Shown: positions 1 through 8,249, counted from the first letter of the stretch. The stretch: DNA of 64,000 nucleotides from CAZAYY01 sp964489525 (GCA_964489525.1 CAZAYY010000004.1:192049-256048); one strand, 5' to 3'. Translations and numbers: made by a program. The notes: a model not told the origin generated them from the sequence alone.

Positions 1-2
1 GG

Positions 3-797
3 GGAGGGATTGATAACGAGGCATCGGGTCAGGAATCCGTCGTGGGTGGGGGTAATACCAATATTGCAAGCGGTAATAATGCGGCTGTTGGCGGTGGATA
101 TGAAAACATTGCTTCCGGGATTTCCAGTGTTGTTCCGGGAGGCGAATACAATCTTGCGGCTGGTGCGCATAGCTTTGCCGCAGGGATGGCGGCCAAAGCG
201 AATAATCGAGGCTGTTTTGTTTGGGCAGATGCAACGATTGCTAATTTCAATTGCAACACAGACAACCGCTTCCAGGCCCGGGCTTCGGGCGGGGTGTATC
301 TTTATACCGACAGCGGCCTGACGAGCGGAATGTATCTCTCTGCCGGGGGCAGCTCCTGGAATGCAGTCAGTGATGTCAATCGAAAAGAGAATTTTGAGGC
401 CATCAACCCCCGCAAACTCCTTGAAAACCTGGCCAACATTGAGATCAGCACCTGGAACTATATCACCCAGGATGATTCGATCCGCCACATTGGGCCAACC
501 GCCCAGGATTTCAATGCCCTGCTGCCTGAGCTGGGGGGTGAAGGCGAGGAATACATCAACACCCTGGACGCCGACGGGGTCGCCCTGGCCGCCATCCAGG
601 GCTTGTACGAAATCGTGCAGGAACAGAACGCCCAGATTGCCGAATTGGAGGCAAGGATAAAATTGCAGGTCTCTGGGGAAACGGAGGTGGTGCTCATGGT
701 AGGTGGAGTGCCCGTGGGTTGGTTTCTGCTGGCGGGTATCCTGGTTGCAGGAATGTATCTTACCCGTAGGCGGGAGGCCAGGGTGGGTTTGTCATGA
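3..797 (+). CDS. Trimeric fibre protein: YadA-like head repeats, peptidase S74 chaperone, membrane anchor (5' end missing)
   Basis: The frame is open to the left edge, so the N-terminus lies outside the window; position 3 is the first complete codon. The visible part begins with repeats of the type VVGGGNTNIASGNNA, as in the left-handed beta-roll head of YadA-like trimeric adhesins. From about nt 360 comes a peptidase S74 (tail-spike intramolecular chaperone) domain with SDVNRKENF, the central IGPTAQDFNALLPEL and the closing LAAIQGLYEI helix. A short coiled coil (QEQNAQIAELEARI) leads into a membrane helix (about nt 690-765) and a basic RRREAR tail. S74 domains assist trimer folding and often cut themselves off. 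The cleavage Ser of the SD motif is present, so the fibre could be released from its anchor (inference). The stop overlaps the next start as ATGA. Confidence 0.82.
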   Translation, partial: GGIDNEASGQESVVGGGNTNIASGNNAAVGGGYENIASGISSVVPGGEYNLAAGAHSFAAGMAAKANNRGCFVWADATIANFNCNTDNRFQARASGGVYLYTDSGLTSGMYLSAGGSSWNAVSDVNRKENFEAINPRKLLENLANIEISTWNYITQDDSIRHIGPTAQDFNALLPELGGEGEEYINTLDADGVALAAIQGLYEIVQEQNAQIAELEARIKLQVSGETEVVLMVGGVPVGWFLLAGILVAGMYLTRRREARVGLS

Positions 798-1072
798 AAC
801 GGGTGTTTCCTTGGATATTGATTGCAGCGATCTTGCTGATTTATACGGCCGGTGTATCTGCGGCTGGGGATGAGTTTTCCCTGGCCTGGTGGACCGCCAG
901 CAGCGGCGGCGAAACCAGCACTGCTGGCGAGATCACCCTGGCGGGCACCTTTGGCCAACCTGAGGCGGGACTGGCCGCCGGGGGCGAATTCAGCCTGGCA
1001 GGAGGGTTCTGGGTACCTCAAGATTCTGCAGAGATTACCTACCGGATTCACCTGCCGCTCGTGGTCCGCTGA
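794..1072 (+). CDS. Small secreted protein with GGFW-type domain and LPL C-terminus
   Basis: This 92-residue protein starts inside the stop codon of the fibre gene (ATGA overlap), which suggests translational coupling and joint function. Residues 1-23 form a signal peptide ending VSAAG. The body follows the pattern FSLAWW..SSGGET...GEITLAGTFGQPEAG...GEFSLAGGFW, a short glycine-rich beta domain that I recognise as recurrent in secreted proteins of Chloroflexota and some other phyla. The function of that domain is unknown to me. The protein ends IHLPLVVR, which closely resembles the end of the 6616-residue giant protein of this window (IYLPLILR). The short length and the missing main body suggest it is either an accessory protein of the fibre or a degenerate remnant of a larger protein. 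Confidence 0.75.
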   Translation: MKRVFPWILIAAILLIYTAGVSAAGDEFSLAWWTASSGGETSTAGEITLAGTFGQPEAGLAAGGEFSLAGGFWVPQDSAEITYRIHLPLVVR

Positions 1073-1157
1073 TGGCATATCAGGCTGTTACCCATTTATC
1101 TCCATAAAGGCCGGAGAGTTTGAGGGGCTTTCCGCTTAAGCATACCTCGATGGGTGC

Positions 1158-1180
1158 CCTGTTGAAGTATACTTAACAGG
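1158..1180. promoter_or_regulatory. Dyad-symmetric candidate operator upstream of the Crp/Fnr gene
   Basis: The 10-bp perfect palindrome AAGTATACTT (1165-1174) is flanked by the arms CCTGTT (1158-1163) and AACAGG (1175-1180), which are inverted repeats of each other. The site is about 150 bp upstream of the Crp/Fnr-family start in a 255-bp gap with no other gene. It could be an operator for that regulator or a weak hairpin; the palindrome differs from the classic TTGAT-N4-ATCAA FNR box. Confidence 0.35.
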
Positions 1181-1327
1181 TTGCAGCACATTTTTCAACG
1201 TGAATTGCTTTGGAGTGGCACCATGAACACAGCCCTCTACCAGGGTGTAAGCCGGTTTGAGAGGGCGTAGGTTCCATTTTAAAAGCAGCGCAATTTTGCG
1301 TTTTTAAGTTGAGCACGAGAGGACAAC

Positions 1328-2023
1328 ATGTCACAATTGTTGGTTAGGCATTTGCGCACTTTTGAATTTTTTCGAGGGGTAGAAGACCACAGCTTGGCTG
1401 AACTCGCGGCCCAGGCCATTTGGAAGGTGTACCCGGCAGATGCTGTGATTTTTTGGGAAGGTGACCTGGGGACGAATTTGTTCTACATGCAATATGGTTG
1501 GTTGAAGATAATTAAAACCGGGCCTGATGGGCGAGAACAGGTGCTGCGATTTTTGGGTCCCGGAGAGATATTTAACGAGGTGGGAGTGTTTGCCCGAAAA
1601 CCTAACCCAGCGACTGCCATTGCTTTAGAAGAAACGGGAATTTGGCGGATCCCTCGACAGGCATTGGAGCAGGTGTTGCTGCGTTATCCGCAAATGGCGT
1701 TCCAGGTGATTGAAAGTATGGCGGTGCGGGTGATTGGGCTTGTGGAATTGACGGCCGATCTTTCCCTTCGCCCGGTGGAGGCGCGCCTGGCTAAGCTACT
1801 TTTAGAGCAGGCTGGGGGAAAAGAAGTAATTTCCAGGCGGCGTTGGGCCACCTTGGGGGAAATGGCATCACACCTTGGCACAGTTCCGGATGTTCTCAGC
1901 CGCGCTATGAAAACACTAACCCAGGCTGGGCTGCTAGAGATTGATCGGCAGGAGATTCGTCTTTTGAATCCATCCGGCCTGGCTGAGCGCGCTCATCTGG
2001 ACCCTGAAGAGAAAAAGCCCTAA
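1328..2023 (+). CDS. Crp/Fnr-family transcriptional regulator, cysteine-free
   Basis: This is a 231-residue protein of normal length for the family. Residues about 15-130 form the cyclic-nucleotide-binding-like beta barrel (FWEGDLGTNLFYMQYGWLKI, then FLGPGEIFNEVGVF). A dimerisation helix follows at about 125-160, and residues about 170-210 form the winged helix-turn-helix (ATLGEMASHLGTVPDVLSRA). No cysteine occurs anywhere, so an FNR-type iron-sulfur cluster is excluded. The barrel lacks an obvious cAMP-pocket signature. A Dnr-like ligand such as heme or NO is possible but is inference from the neighbouring heme-copper-oxidase-like gene. GAGG lies 7 nt before the ATG. The cupin gene follows after 75 nt in the same direction and is the likely target or operon partner. 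Confidence 0.9.
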   Translation: MSQLLVRHLRTFEFFRGVEDHSLAELAAQAIWKVYPADAVIFWEGDLGTNLFYMQYGWLKIIKTGPDGREQVLRFLGPGEIFNEVGVFARKPNPATAIALEETGIWRIPRQALEQVLLRYPQMAFQVIESMAVRVIGLVELTADLSLRPVEARLAKLLLEQAGGKEVISRRRWATLGEMASHLGTVPDVLSRAMKTLTQAGLLEIDRQEIRLLNPSGLAERAHLDPEEKKP

Positions 2024-2024
2024 A

Positions 2025-2044
2025 AAGCCGACAAAAGTCGGCTT
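2025..2044 (+). other. Stem-loop between regulator and cupin genes
   Basis: AAGCCGAC, an AAAA loop and GTCGGCTT form an 8-bp perfect stem immediately after the regulator stop codon. On the plus strand it is followed by AAAAG and not by a T tract, so it is a poor intrinsic terminator; it may attenuate or stabilise transcripts between the regulator and the downstream genes. Confidence 0.5.
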
Positions 2045-2098
2045 AAAAGTACAAGTAAAGGGGTAAAGTAAAGGCATCTTGAACAAGGAGTCTTTATC

Positions 2099-2422
2099 AT
2101 GACCATTACTTTAAAAAACGAAATTTATTTTCCCGACACCAAAGGCCTGGCTGTATTCGACCCTGCTGGACCCAAACCGCAGTTATTGGTGGACTTACCT
2201 GGTTTTAAAGCGTTGGTGGTAGGACTGGAGCCAGGCGGCCAAATCCCCCTACATCCAGGCGAACCGGCTGTGTACCACTTTTTGGAAGGCAGCGGCCTGA
2301 TGACTGTGGATGGTGAAACCTTTGCTGTTCATCCAGGTGTGACTGTTTACGCTCCGGCTGGGGCTCTAAGGGGGATGAACGCCCGGACCAGGTTGATTTT
2401 TTTTGGGGCCAAGGGAGTTTAA
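2099..2422 (+). CDS. Small cupin-domain protein
   Basis: This single-domain cupin has 107 residues. The conserved parts are the first motif around LEPGGQIPLHPGEPAVYHFLEG and the second around GVTVYAPAGALRGMNA. The two motif-1 residues H60/H61-like and the expected second-motif histidine are only partly preserved (H in LHPGE and YHFLEG; no histidine in the second motif), so metal binding is uncertain. AGGAG lies 10 nt upstream of the ATG. Its stop codon is followed two bases later by the next start, so it is almost certainly cotranscribed with the oxidase-like membrane protein. Stand-alone cupins next to Crp/Fnr regulators often act in sensing or small-molecule handling; the substrate cannot be told from the sequence. 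Confidence 0.85.
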   Translation: MTITLKNEIYFPDTKGLAVFDPAGPKPQLLVDLPGFKALVVGLEPGGQIPLHPGEPAVYHFLEGSGLMTVDGETFAVHPGVTVYAPAGALRGMNARTRLIFFGAKGV

Positions 2423-2424
2423 TA

Positions 2425-3603
2425 ATGCCACTGCCTTATTTGGTAACAACGCTGCTTTTTGCCCTGGTCGCTTTGCTGGCGGCATTGGATGTATCTTTCG
2501 TTAACTTTAATTTTCTCAACGCATTTGCCCAACTGCGCTGGCTGCGGGTTCACTTTATCACTCTCGGAATCATTACCCAGGTTATCTTTGGTCTGCTGCC
2601 TGGCCTTTCGGCCAGCCTGGCGAACCTGCCGCGCCCAGCGATGCGCTGGGATATCTGGCTGGCACTGAATGTGGGATTGGTGACCCTGGCCATTGGCATT
2701 TTTGGTATCAATCAACCCTTCATTTTTATTGGGGGCACCCTGATCTTTATTGCTGCCAGCCTTTTGTTGTATGAGCTTTGGCCAAAGAAGAATGGCCGCC
2801 TTCCCGACAGTTTGAAGTTTTACTTATCTGGGGTGTCTTACTTACTGCTTGGCATTTTCATTGGTACGGGTTTGTGGTTGAACTGGAGCGCTGCCCTGCA
2901 TATTCAGGTGCCGCTCGAGGCGCATATTCATGCCAATTCGTGGGGTTTTATGTCGTTGGTTTTCGCTGGCCTGTTGGTGGATTTTGTTCCGCTTATTGCC
3001 GGGAAACCATTGGCAAGCCCAAGGGTCATTTCAGGCGTGTTTTGGGGTATGTTCCTTGGGGCGTTTGGTTTGGTGCTAGGCCCATGGCTTGGGGGCAGCC
3101 TGCCGCCAACGGTTGCCGGGATTGTGCTGCATCTGTCTGCAACTTTTAGCCTGGTTTGGCTGCTTTTTAAGAGGCTGCGCGAGGGTGGAAAGCTGGGAAT
3201 TCCAGGTAGTTGGCACCTGTTAGGTGCGTATCTTTGGATTATATTGCCAGTGTTGATGGCACCGCTGATTATTCTGGGTGTTTTAGAAGGTGGCCCGATA
3301 GAGGCAACTGCACCGCAAGCACTGATTTATGGCTGGGTGCTGCAATTTGGGATTGCGCTCATTCCCCTGGCTGCCCGGAGAATGGTTAACCAAGAACTCG
3401 ATCCAACCCCCGGTGGGTGTTGGGGAAGCCTGGCCGCTGCAAATGTGGGAAGCCTGCTTGTTTGGGCCAGTATTTTCATTTCACCAGCCAGAGGCGTTTT
3501 GGATGGTATCGGCTTTGCATTATTTGCCTTAGCCCTGGTTCATCCGGGGAAGGAATTGTTTGAAATCATTCAGTATCGATATAAAACGTTGGACCAAGCT
3601 TAA
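2425..3603 (+). CDS. Multi-pass membrane protein resembling heme-copper oxidase subunit I / NnrS-type proteins
   Basis: This 392-residue protein has about 10-12 hydrophobic helices. Two segments recall heme-ligand helices of cytochrome-oxidase subunit-I-like proteins: RVHFITLGIITQVIFGLLPGL near residue 43 and AHIHANSWGFMSLVFAGLL near residue 170, each with histidines followed by a small-residue helix and a loop ending in Pro. A further histidine lies in IVLHLSATFSLVW. It is shorter than true cbb3 or NO-reductase catalytic subunits (about 450-500 residues), and I see no full set of copper-site histidines, so it is more likely a heme protein of the subunit-I-like or NnrS-like kind than a complete oxidase. 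It sits 2 nt after the cupin gene in an apparent Crp/Fnr-linked operon, which suggests a role in respiratory or NO-related metabolism (inference). Confidence 0.65.
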   Translation: MPLPYLVTTLLFALVALLAALDVSFVNFNFLNAFAQLRWLRVHFITLGIITQVIFGLLPGLSASLANLPRPAMRWDIWLALNVGLVTLAIGIFGINQPFIFIGGTLIFIAASLLLYELWPKKNGRLPDSLKFYLSGVSYLLLGIFIGTGLWLNWSAALHIQVPLEAHIHANSWGFMSLVFAGLLVDFVPLIAGKPLASPRVISGVFWGMFLGAFGLVLGPWLGGSLPPTVAGIVLHLSATFSLVWLLFKRLREGGKLGIPGSWHLLGAYLWIILPVLMAPLIILGVLEGGPIEATAPQALIYGWVLQFGIALIPLAARRMVNQELDPTPGGCWGSLAAANVGSLLVWASIFISPARGVLDGIGFALFALALVHPGKELFEIIQYRYKTLDQA

Positions 3604-3631
3604 TCTATTTTACCGAAAGAAGGATGATCAA

Positions 3632-4012
3632 ATGAAAATCAACTTATTTCGTATTGCGGCTGGACTTGCCCTGGTTATTGGTTTGATGGCAATTGCCGCT
3701 GGTGGTCAGGTGCTGCTGGGGAAGGAAATGGATTATTATGTCATCAATTGGCTGCCGACGTATAATTTTTTGCTGGGGTGGTTCTCGGCATTGGTTACTT
3801 CTGTGGTAATTTGGCGAAATGACCGGGCAGCTGCCTGGTTGGCGAGCCTGACCTTAGGGCTGCACAGCCTTGTGATGGTCATTTTATTAACGGCTTACCG
3901 TTCGGTGGTAGCGCCAGACAGCCTGATGGCGATGACCTTGCGCATAACCGTGTGGATTGTGATCCTGGTGCTACTGCGCCGGGCTGGCGTTTTCCAAAGG
4001 AGAACCATATGA
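3632..4012 (+). CDS. Small four-helix membrane protein, unknown function
   Basis: I place the start at 3632 because AGAAGGA lies about 8 nt upstream and the N-terminus then reads MKINLFRIAAGLALVIG; the longer in-frame version starting at 3560 would overlap the preceding gene. The 126-residue product has four predicted membrane helices with short loops (GKEMDYYVINWLPTYN between helices 1 and 2, WRNDRAAAW between 2 and 3) and a basic C-terminus (LRRAGVFQRRTI). I do not recognise the family. It follows the oxidase-like gene by 28 nt, and its stop codon overlaps the next start (ATATGA), so it is part of the same operon as the metal transporter. Confidence 0.72.
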   Translation: MKINLFRIAAGLALVIGLMAIAAGGQVLLGKEMDYYVINWLPTYNFLLGWFSALVTSVVIWRNDRAAAWLASLTLGLHSLVMVILLTAYRSVVAPDSLMAMTLRITVWIVILVLLRRAGVFQRRTI

Positions 4013-4815
4013 AGAAAGAAGATAAACGGCTTACGGCTGCCAGGGCAGCATTTGTTTCCAAAGATGCTGGTGAAGCGGAGAAAGCCCATAGCCCTCTGGC
4101 AATTCGCTCAGCGGCAGAGTCACACGGCGGCGCCGGCAGCCAGTATTTGGGGGAGATGGTGTATGGTGGGTTGGATGGTATCATCACAACCTTCGCTGTT
4201 GTAAGTGGAGTTGCCGGCGCTCAGTTAGGTACCCCGGTAATTCTTATCCTTGGCCTGGCAAACTTGCTGGCGGATGGCTTTTCGATGGCAGTGGGGGCTT
4301 ATCTCTCTTCTAAAAGTGAGCAGGAAGTCTATCACAAGGAGTGGGAACGAGAATCCTGGGAGGTAGAACACTTCCCAGAAGGAGAGCGAGAGGAATTGGT
4401 TGAGGTTTATCGCCAACGTGGCTATACCGATGAAGAGGCACAGCAGTTGGTGGATATCCAAAGCCGCAATCCCCAACGTTGGGTAAATGCGATGATGGTG
4501 GATGAATTGGGTATGCTTCCGGACGAAAGAAGCCCGGTCGTTAATGGGCTGGTTACCTTACTGGCTTTTGTTATTGCCGGGGCAGTACCATTGCTGGTGT
4601 ACCTGGTTGGCCTGGCGGTCAACATCCCGGCTGGTTGGGCATTTCCGTCCTCAATCCTTCTTTCTGCATTGGCCTTGTTTGGCCTGGGCGCAGCCAAGGT
4701 GTTGGTGACGCGCCTCAGCCCCATTCGCAGCGGTATCGAAATGCTCCTGGTGGGTGGGCTGGCAGCGGGTGTGGCATACGGTGTGGGTGCACTGTTGAAA
4801 GGATTGGGTGGATGA
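4009..4815 (+). CDS. VIT1/CCC1-family iron/manganese transporter
   Basis: The start at 4009 overlaps the preceding stop and gives a 268-residue product (MKKEDKRLTAARAAF...). Family marks are the first membrane helix with YGGLDGIITTFAVVSGVAGA, the second with LILGLANLLADGFSMAVGAYLSSKSE, the charged cytoplasmic metal-binding region EVYHKEWERESWEVEHFPEG and REELVEVYRQRGYTDEEA, and the closing three helices to residue 265. VIT1/CCC1 proteins move Fe2+ or Mn2+ out of the cytoplasm, into vacuoles in eukaryotes. The Glu-rich cytoplasmic helices that bind the transported metal are present. As last gene of the cluster it suggests that iron handling accompanies the heme-related genes upstream. Confidence 0.9.
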   Translation: MKKEDKRLTAARAAFVSKDAGEAEKAHSPLAIRSAAESHGGAGSQYLGEMVYGGLDGIITTFAVVSGVAGAQLGTPVILILGLANLLADGFSMAVGAYLSSKSEQEVYHKEWERESWEVEHFPEGEREELVEVYRQRGYTDEEAQQLVDIQSRNPQRWVNAMMVDELGMLPDERSPVVNGLVTLLAFVIAGAVPLLVYLVGLAVNIPAGWAFPSSILLSALALFGLGAAKVLVTRLSPIRSGIEMLLVGGLAAGVAYGVGALLKGLGG

Positions 4816-4899
4816 GATTCTGGGTTCAACTTTACAAACGGTTTTTGTGCGTGAATACCACAAACCATGATTTGTAAAAATCCTACAAAACCTCTGATT

Positions 4900-5445
4900 T
4901 CACCCGAAGTTGGCCAGGGCTTTATCCAGGCCGGGCAGGGCATCTGCCAGGTCTGGATAAAGCTCCACAAAATCCAGGTTAGCGCGCCGGCGGTGGATTT
5001 CATCCAGCCAGCCTTGGGGCGGGCGGCTGTGTACGCGGGCAAATTCCCGCAGCAGCGTATGGCAAAAAATTGCCCGGCGGAGCAAGGGCTGAACCATGCG
5101 ATTGAGATTCAGCGCGGCGCTGTGGCTGACAATGACCTGGCAAAAGCCTTGAAAGCCGGTCCAGTAGCCGTCCATAGCCTCGCGAACCCCATCCATGATG
5201 GCTGCCTCTACGCCAGGCGGTACACCATTATTCACCCGGCGCAGCAGGGCATTTGCCAGGGTTTCTTGCTGGTTTTTGCTCAGGATTGAATCGTAGGCTT
5301 TCAGGCTGGGGTCATATCCCGATGCCGGCAGCGCCTGGGCAATCTCGGCCAGGTCCTCAGGATTGGTGATTAGCATGGGCAGATCGCGTAATTGGTGATC
5401 CGGAAGCGTCGCAAGGATTTCCGGAGCGTAAACCGATGTCATCAT
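4900..5445 (-). CDS. Uncharacterised 181-residue protein
   Basis: This protein has no signal peptide and no membrane helix. It is mostly helical, with QQETLANALLRRVNNGVPPG in the middle and a C-terminal half rich in Arg and aromatic residues (LLRRAIFCHTLLREFARVHS). I do not recognise the family. It lies 33 nt downstream of the 772-residue zinc-ribbon protein on the same strand, so the two are probably cotranscribed and functionally linked. An alternative start exists three nt downstream (MTSVYAP). The gene converges with the metal transporter, and no clear terminator is visible in the 84-nt gap between them. Confidence 0.7.
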   Translation of the reverse strand: MMTSVYAPEILATLPDHQLRDLPMLITNPEDLAEIAQALPASGYDPSLKAYDSILSKNQQETLANALLRRVNNGVPPGVEAAIMDGVREAMDGYWTGFQGFCQVIVSHSAALNLNRMVQPLLRRAIFCHTLLREFARVHSRPPQGWLDEIHRRRANLDFVELYPDLADALPGLDKALANFG

Positions 5446-5478
5446 ACCATCTCGTTTAAGAAAGCCAGCGTCCCAAGG

Positions 5479-7797
5479 CTAAAGCCGTACGACTGAGCTG
5501 CAGTATTCGCAGCGGATCTCCCGCTGGCCGCGCAGCACTGGCGCCGTGAAGGCGGCGCTGCATGTCGGGCAGTGGGTGGGTGCAGCTTTGATGCGGTCCA
5601 GTTCGTCCTGGTCTAGTTCGACGGCCCGGTCTTTGACGTAATCGCCACTGCGTGCCCGACCAATCATGACAAGCCAGACTTCTGCAACCGGGGCAGCGAG
5701 GTCAAAGGTCACTTTGTGCCAGGGGGCAGGGGGAACCAGGCTGAATAAAAGCAGGTCGTCGCCGTCTTCTTCAGGAGAACGACCTTTTTCTGTACGTTCA
5801 ACCAGGGTGAGCGGGAGGTCGGCTTTGAGTTCGTAAGTGTCTACCCGGTCTTCCCACAGCAAGCGCTGGTCGGTGAGGAACAATATGCCGTTTTGGGGTT
5901 CTACACCGTCTGCCAGCAAAGTGGCCTCAACGGCGGCAACACCGCTTTCGGTGGCAAGCAGTTGAAAAGAGGCTGTAGCCAAAGCTTGCAGCATCCAGTC
6001 CACCCATTCAAGGTGCGCTTTCAAGCCCTCAACTTCCGCCTGGAATGCCTCGAACTGGGCCAAGACGGTGTCTTCCGAGGCGTTGGCCTGGGCTTCCGCC
6101 GAAGCAATTGCCGACTTCACTTCCAGGTAGAGCGGGCGAGCGGCGGCAGGCTGGTTGGACTGGCCTAAAAGTTGGGCCAGCTTTACTCTCACGTGACCCA
6201 TTTGCTGGGCAAGGTAGGCTTCCTGCTGCTGCATGGCCACAGCCGCGTTGGCCTGAATCCGTCCCCACTGTTCGGTTAGTGCGGCAGCATCCTGCTCCAG
6301 GTCGCTTTCGATGACGTAGCCCCGTGCCCGTACTCCGGCCAAGGCTCCGGGCAGGCCAGTTACACTTTGATCGAGGGAGGCCAGGGCTTCCTTCAAGTCT
6401 TTCAACTGCAGCTCGTCCTGCAGGTCATTGACCTCTTGTTGAAGGGTGAGGATATCTGCCTGGGTTAACTCGCCTAAAAGATCCTGGTAGCCCACAAGCG
6501 TACCACTGGTGCGATCATCCGCAATCTTGCCATTTTGGATGCTGATCAACAGGGCTGACCAATCTTCTGCCTTGTGACCGTCCAGGTGAAGGGGGATTGT
6601 GGGTTCGGGTCCACCCGCAGCCGATATTTCAACAAAATCTTGGTGGCTGAACAGCCCGCGCTTGGAGGGTTTGGCTTCTTGAATTTTCGTTAAGGGTAAA
6701 TCTAAAACCACTTTCTGTACGAGCTCGCTGGAAACGGTGACAAACAGCAATTTCTTTTTGGCAATTTTTTGCTTCTGTTCGAAAACCAGGCGCCTGGTGG
6801 TAAGGTATACCACACCCTCCGGGTCTTCATCGCCGGCCTGGTCCCAACGGGCCTGCACTGCGCTCACCAGCTCTTCACCCGCATCCAACTTAAAGGAAGC
6901 TTCATCCAGCTGCTTCAGCGCCCAGTGGATGCTGGCCAGCCGGGAGTTCAGCTGGTAGGTGGGGGTGGCGACGTCGCTGTATTGACTGCGAACATCGGTG
7001 CGTACCCGGTCAACCTCGCGCTGGAGGCTGTTGGCCTGGGTTTGAACCAGCCGAAGCATATTTGCGGCTGCGGTAGGGTTCCTGAGCGCTGCGTTCAATT
7101 GGGTGATTTGGGTATTGAGCGGCATTAACCGGGTTTGGAAAAGCCCAGCCTGCTTTTCTATGACACTGTAAGCAGGTTCACCTGTGGTCTGCCAGCGATC
7201 TAAAGCAGCCAGGGCAAGGGTGTCCAGGTCTTTTTGGTAGTAATACCCACGCTGCCGGGCTGATTCAAGCAAGTCGAGCGCATGGGTTAAATCTTTTTGA
7301 ACCCGGTCGAGATCATTTCCGATGTCGGCAAGCGTGCTGCTCTCCTGGAGCTGGGCAAGTGCATTTTGGAGGGTGTTCAGGTCATTGGTCAACTGGGGTG
7401 TCGCCTGACTCGAGTCAATCCGGTTCAGCGCAGCAGAAGCAGCTGCAGCGGCCATAATCTTCGCTGCGGATGTCCCTGGCCGGGGAGGTTGAGAGCGTGG
7501 GGTTTGGGGCGCGGCTGCCGGGGTAGGCAGGGCCCGGCGGTCCACAGGGGGGCGGTTGGGTGGCATTACCCGGGCAGGGGGTGCGGCGGGTCTGACAGCC
7601 GGGCGGGGTGGGGCTGATGCAGGTCTTGCTCCAGGGTGTGGGGCCTGGCGCGCAGCCTGATTGATCTGGCGCTGCAAATTTTGGGCGCGAAGATGCTGCG
7701 CTTGCTGCTGAGCTCTTTGTGCTAATCCACCTCCAGCGGGTTGTGGGACTGGGCCTGGACGCCGGGGTATACCGCCTGGTTTTCTTGCACCTGCCAT
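5479..7797 (-). CDS. Coiled-coil protein with duplicated PH/GRAM-like domain and C-terminal zinc ribbon
   Basis: The 772-residue protein is cytoplasmic by appearance, with no signal peptide. Residues 1-115 are low-complexity, rich in Pro, Ala, Gln and Arg. Residues about 125-290 are coiled coil, and about 300-425 form a beta domain with VVYLTTRRLVFEQKQKIAKK, the pattern of bacterial PH/GRAM-like domains. Residues about 450-620 repeat the coiled coil and about 625-720 repeat the beta domain (GILFLTDQRLLWED). Residues about 742-765 hold a CPTC...CEYC zinc ribbon. The two halves share motifs such as ARQRGYYYQKDLD and VRARGYVIESDLE, so the gene contains an internal duplication. A strong AGGAGG precedes the ATG. 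A role as a membrane- or stress-associated scaffold is possible; I do not know an assigned function. Confidence 0.8.
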   Translation of the reverse strand: MAGARKPGGIPRRPGPVPQPAGGGLAQRAQQQAQHLRAQNLQRQINQAARQAPHPGARPASAPPRPAVRPAAPPARVMPPNRPPVDRRALPTPAAAPQTPRSQPPRPGTSAAKIMAAAAASAALNRIDSSQATPQLTNDLNTLQNALAQLQESSTLADIGNDLDRVQKDLTHALDLLESARQRGYYYQKDLDTLALAALDRWQTTGEPAYSVIEKQAGLFQTRLMPLNTQITQLNAALRNPTAAANMLRLVQTQANSLQREVDRVRTDVRSQYSDVATPTYQLNSRLASIHWALKQLDEASFKLDAGEELVSAVQARWDQAGDEDPEGVVYLTTRRLVFEQKQKIAKKKLLFVTVSSELVQKVVLDLPLTKIQEAKPSKRGLFSHQDFVEISAAGGPEPTIPLHLDGHKAEDWSALLISIQNGKIADDRTSGTLVGYQDLLGELTQADILTLQQEVNDLQDELQLKDLKEALASLDQSVTGLPGALAGVRARGYVIESDLEQDAAALTEQWGRIQANAAVAMQQQEAYLAQQMGHVRVKLAQLLGQSNQPAAARPLYLEVKSAIASAEAQANASEDTVLAQFEAFQAEVEGLKAHLEWVDWMLQALATASFQLLATESGVAAVEATLLADGVEPQNGILFLTDQRLLWEDRVDTYELKADLPLTLVERTEKGRSPEEDGDDLLLFSLVPPAPWHKVTFDLAAPVAEVWLVMIGRARSGDYVKDRAVELDQDELDRIKAAPTHCPTCSAAFTAPVLRGQREIRCEYCSSVVRL

Positions 7798-7964
7798 TTT
7801 CTGCCTCCTGTTTGAGAATGTTCGGTATTGCTTGTATTGTACACCAAGCTGGGGATATGGTATCGAAAATAAGTACGGACATACCCATTAAACGAAAACA
7901 AGCGCTGCATAATGGGTTTGCAGCGCGATGATGGGAGGCGGGCAGCTGCAAATGCAGTTTTTCT

Positions 7965-8195
7965 TTATGCGCCCAGGGCTATGTAAATCGTCTCACTCCG
8001 GGAACTATATCCTGCCCAATAGGTTTTTCCATCCACTATGTGCTCGGTTAATAGAATTGCACGACCAGTTCCATCGTGCTGCTCGATATAAACTGTTTTC
8101 TTGTCTTCTATCCTCACGACCCTGGCTGTCCCTGCTTCAGGCTCGATGTTGCGAGAATACCCCTCAACAATCTCTAATAGTTTTGCTTTATTCAT
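7965..8195 (-). CDS. Small 76-residue protein, unknown function
   Basis: The start is supported by GAGG five nucleotides upstream of the ATG. The protein reads MNKAKLLEIVEGYS followed by a predicted beta-rich part (TARVVRIEDKKTVYIEQHD, AILLTEHIVDGKTYWAGYS). There is no cysteine, membrane helix or signal peptide. It could be a small single-domain beta-barrel protein. It is the upstream member of a leftward series, 167 nt before the zinc-ribbon gene. I do not recognise its family. Confidence 0.6.
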   Translation of the reverse strand: MNKAKLLEIVEGYSRNIEPEAGTARVVRIEDKKTVYIEQHDGTGRAILLTEHIVDGKTYWAGYSSRSETIYIALGA

Positions 8196-8249
8196 GATAC
8201 CTCGATCGGCTCGTTTTCTAAGATTGCCAGATGCTTCTATTTTGGTATT

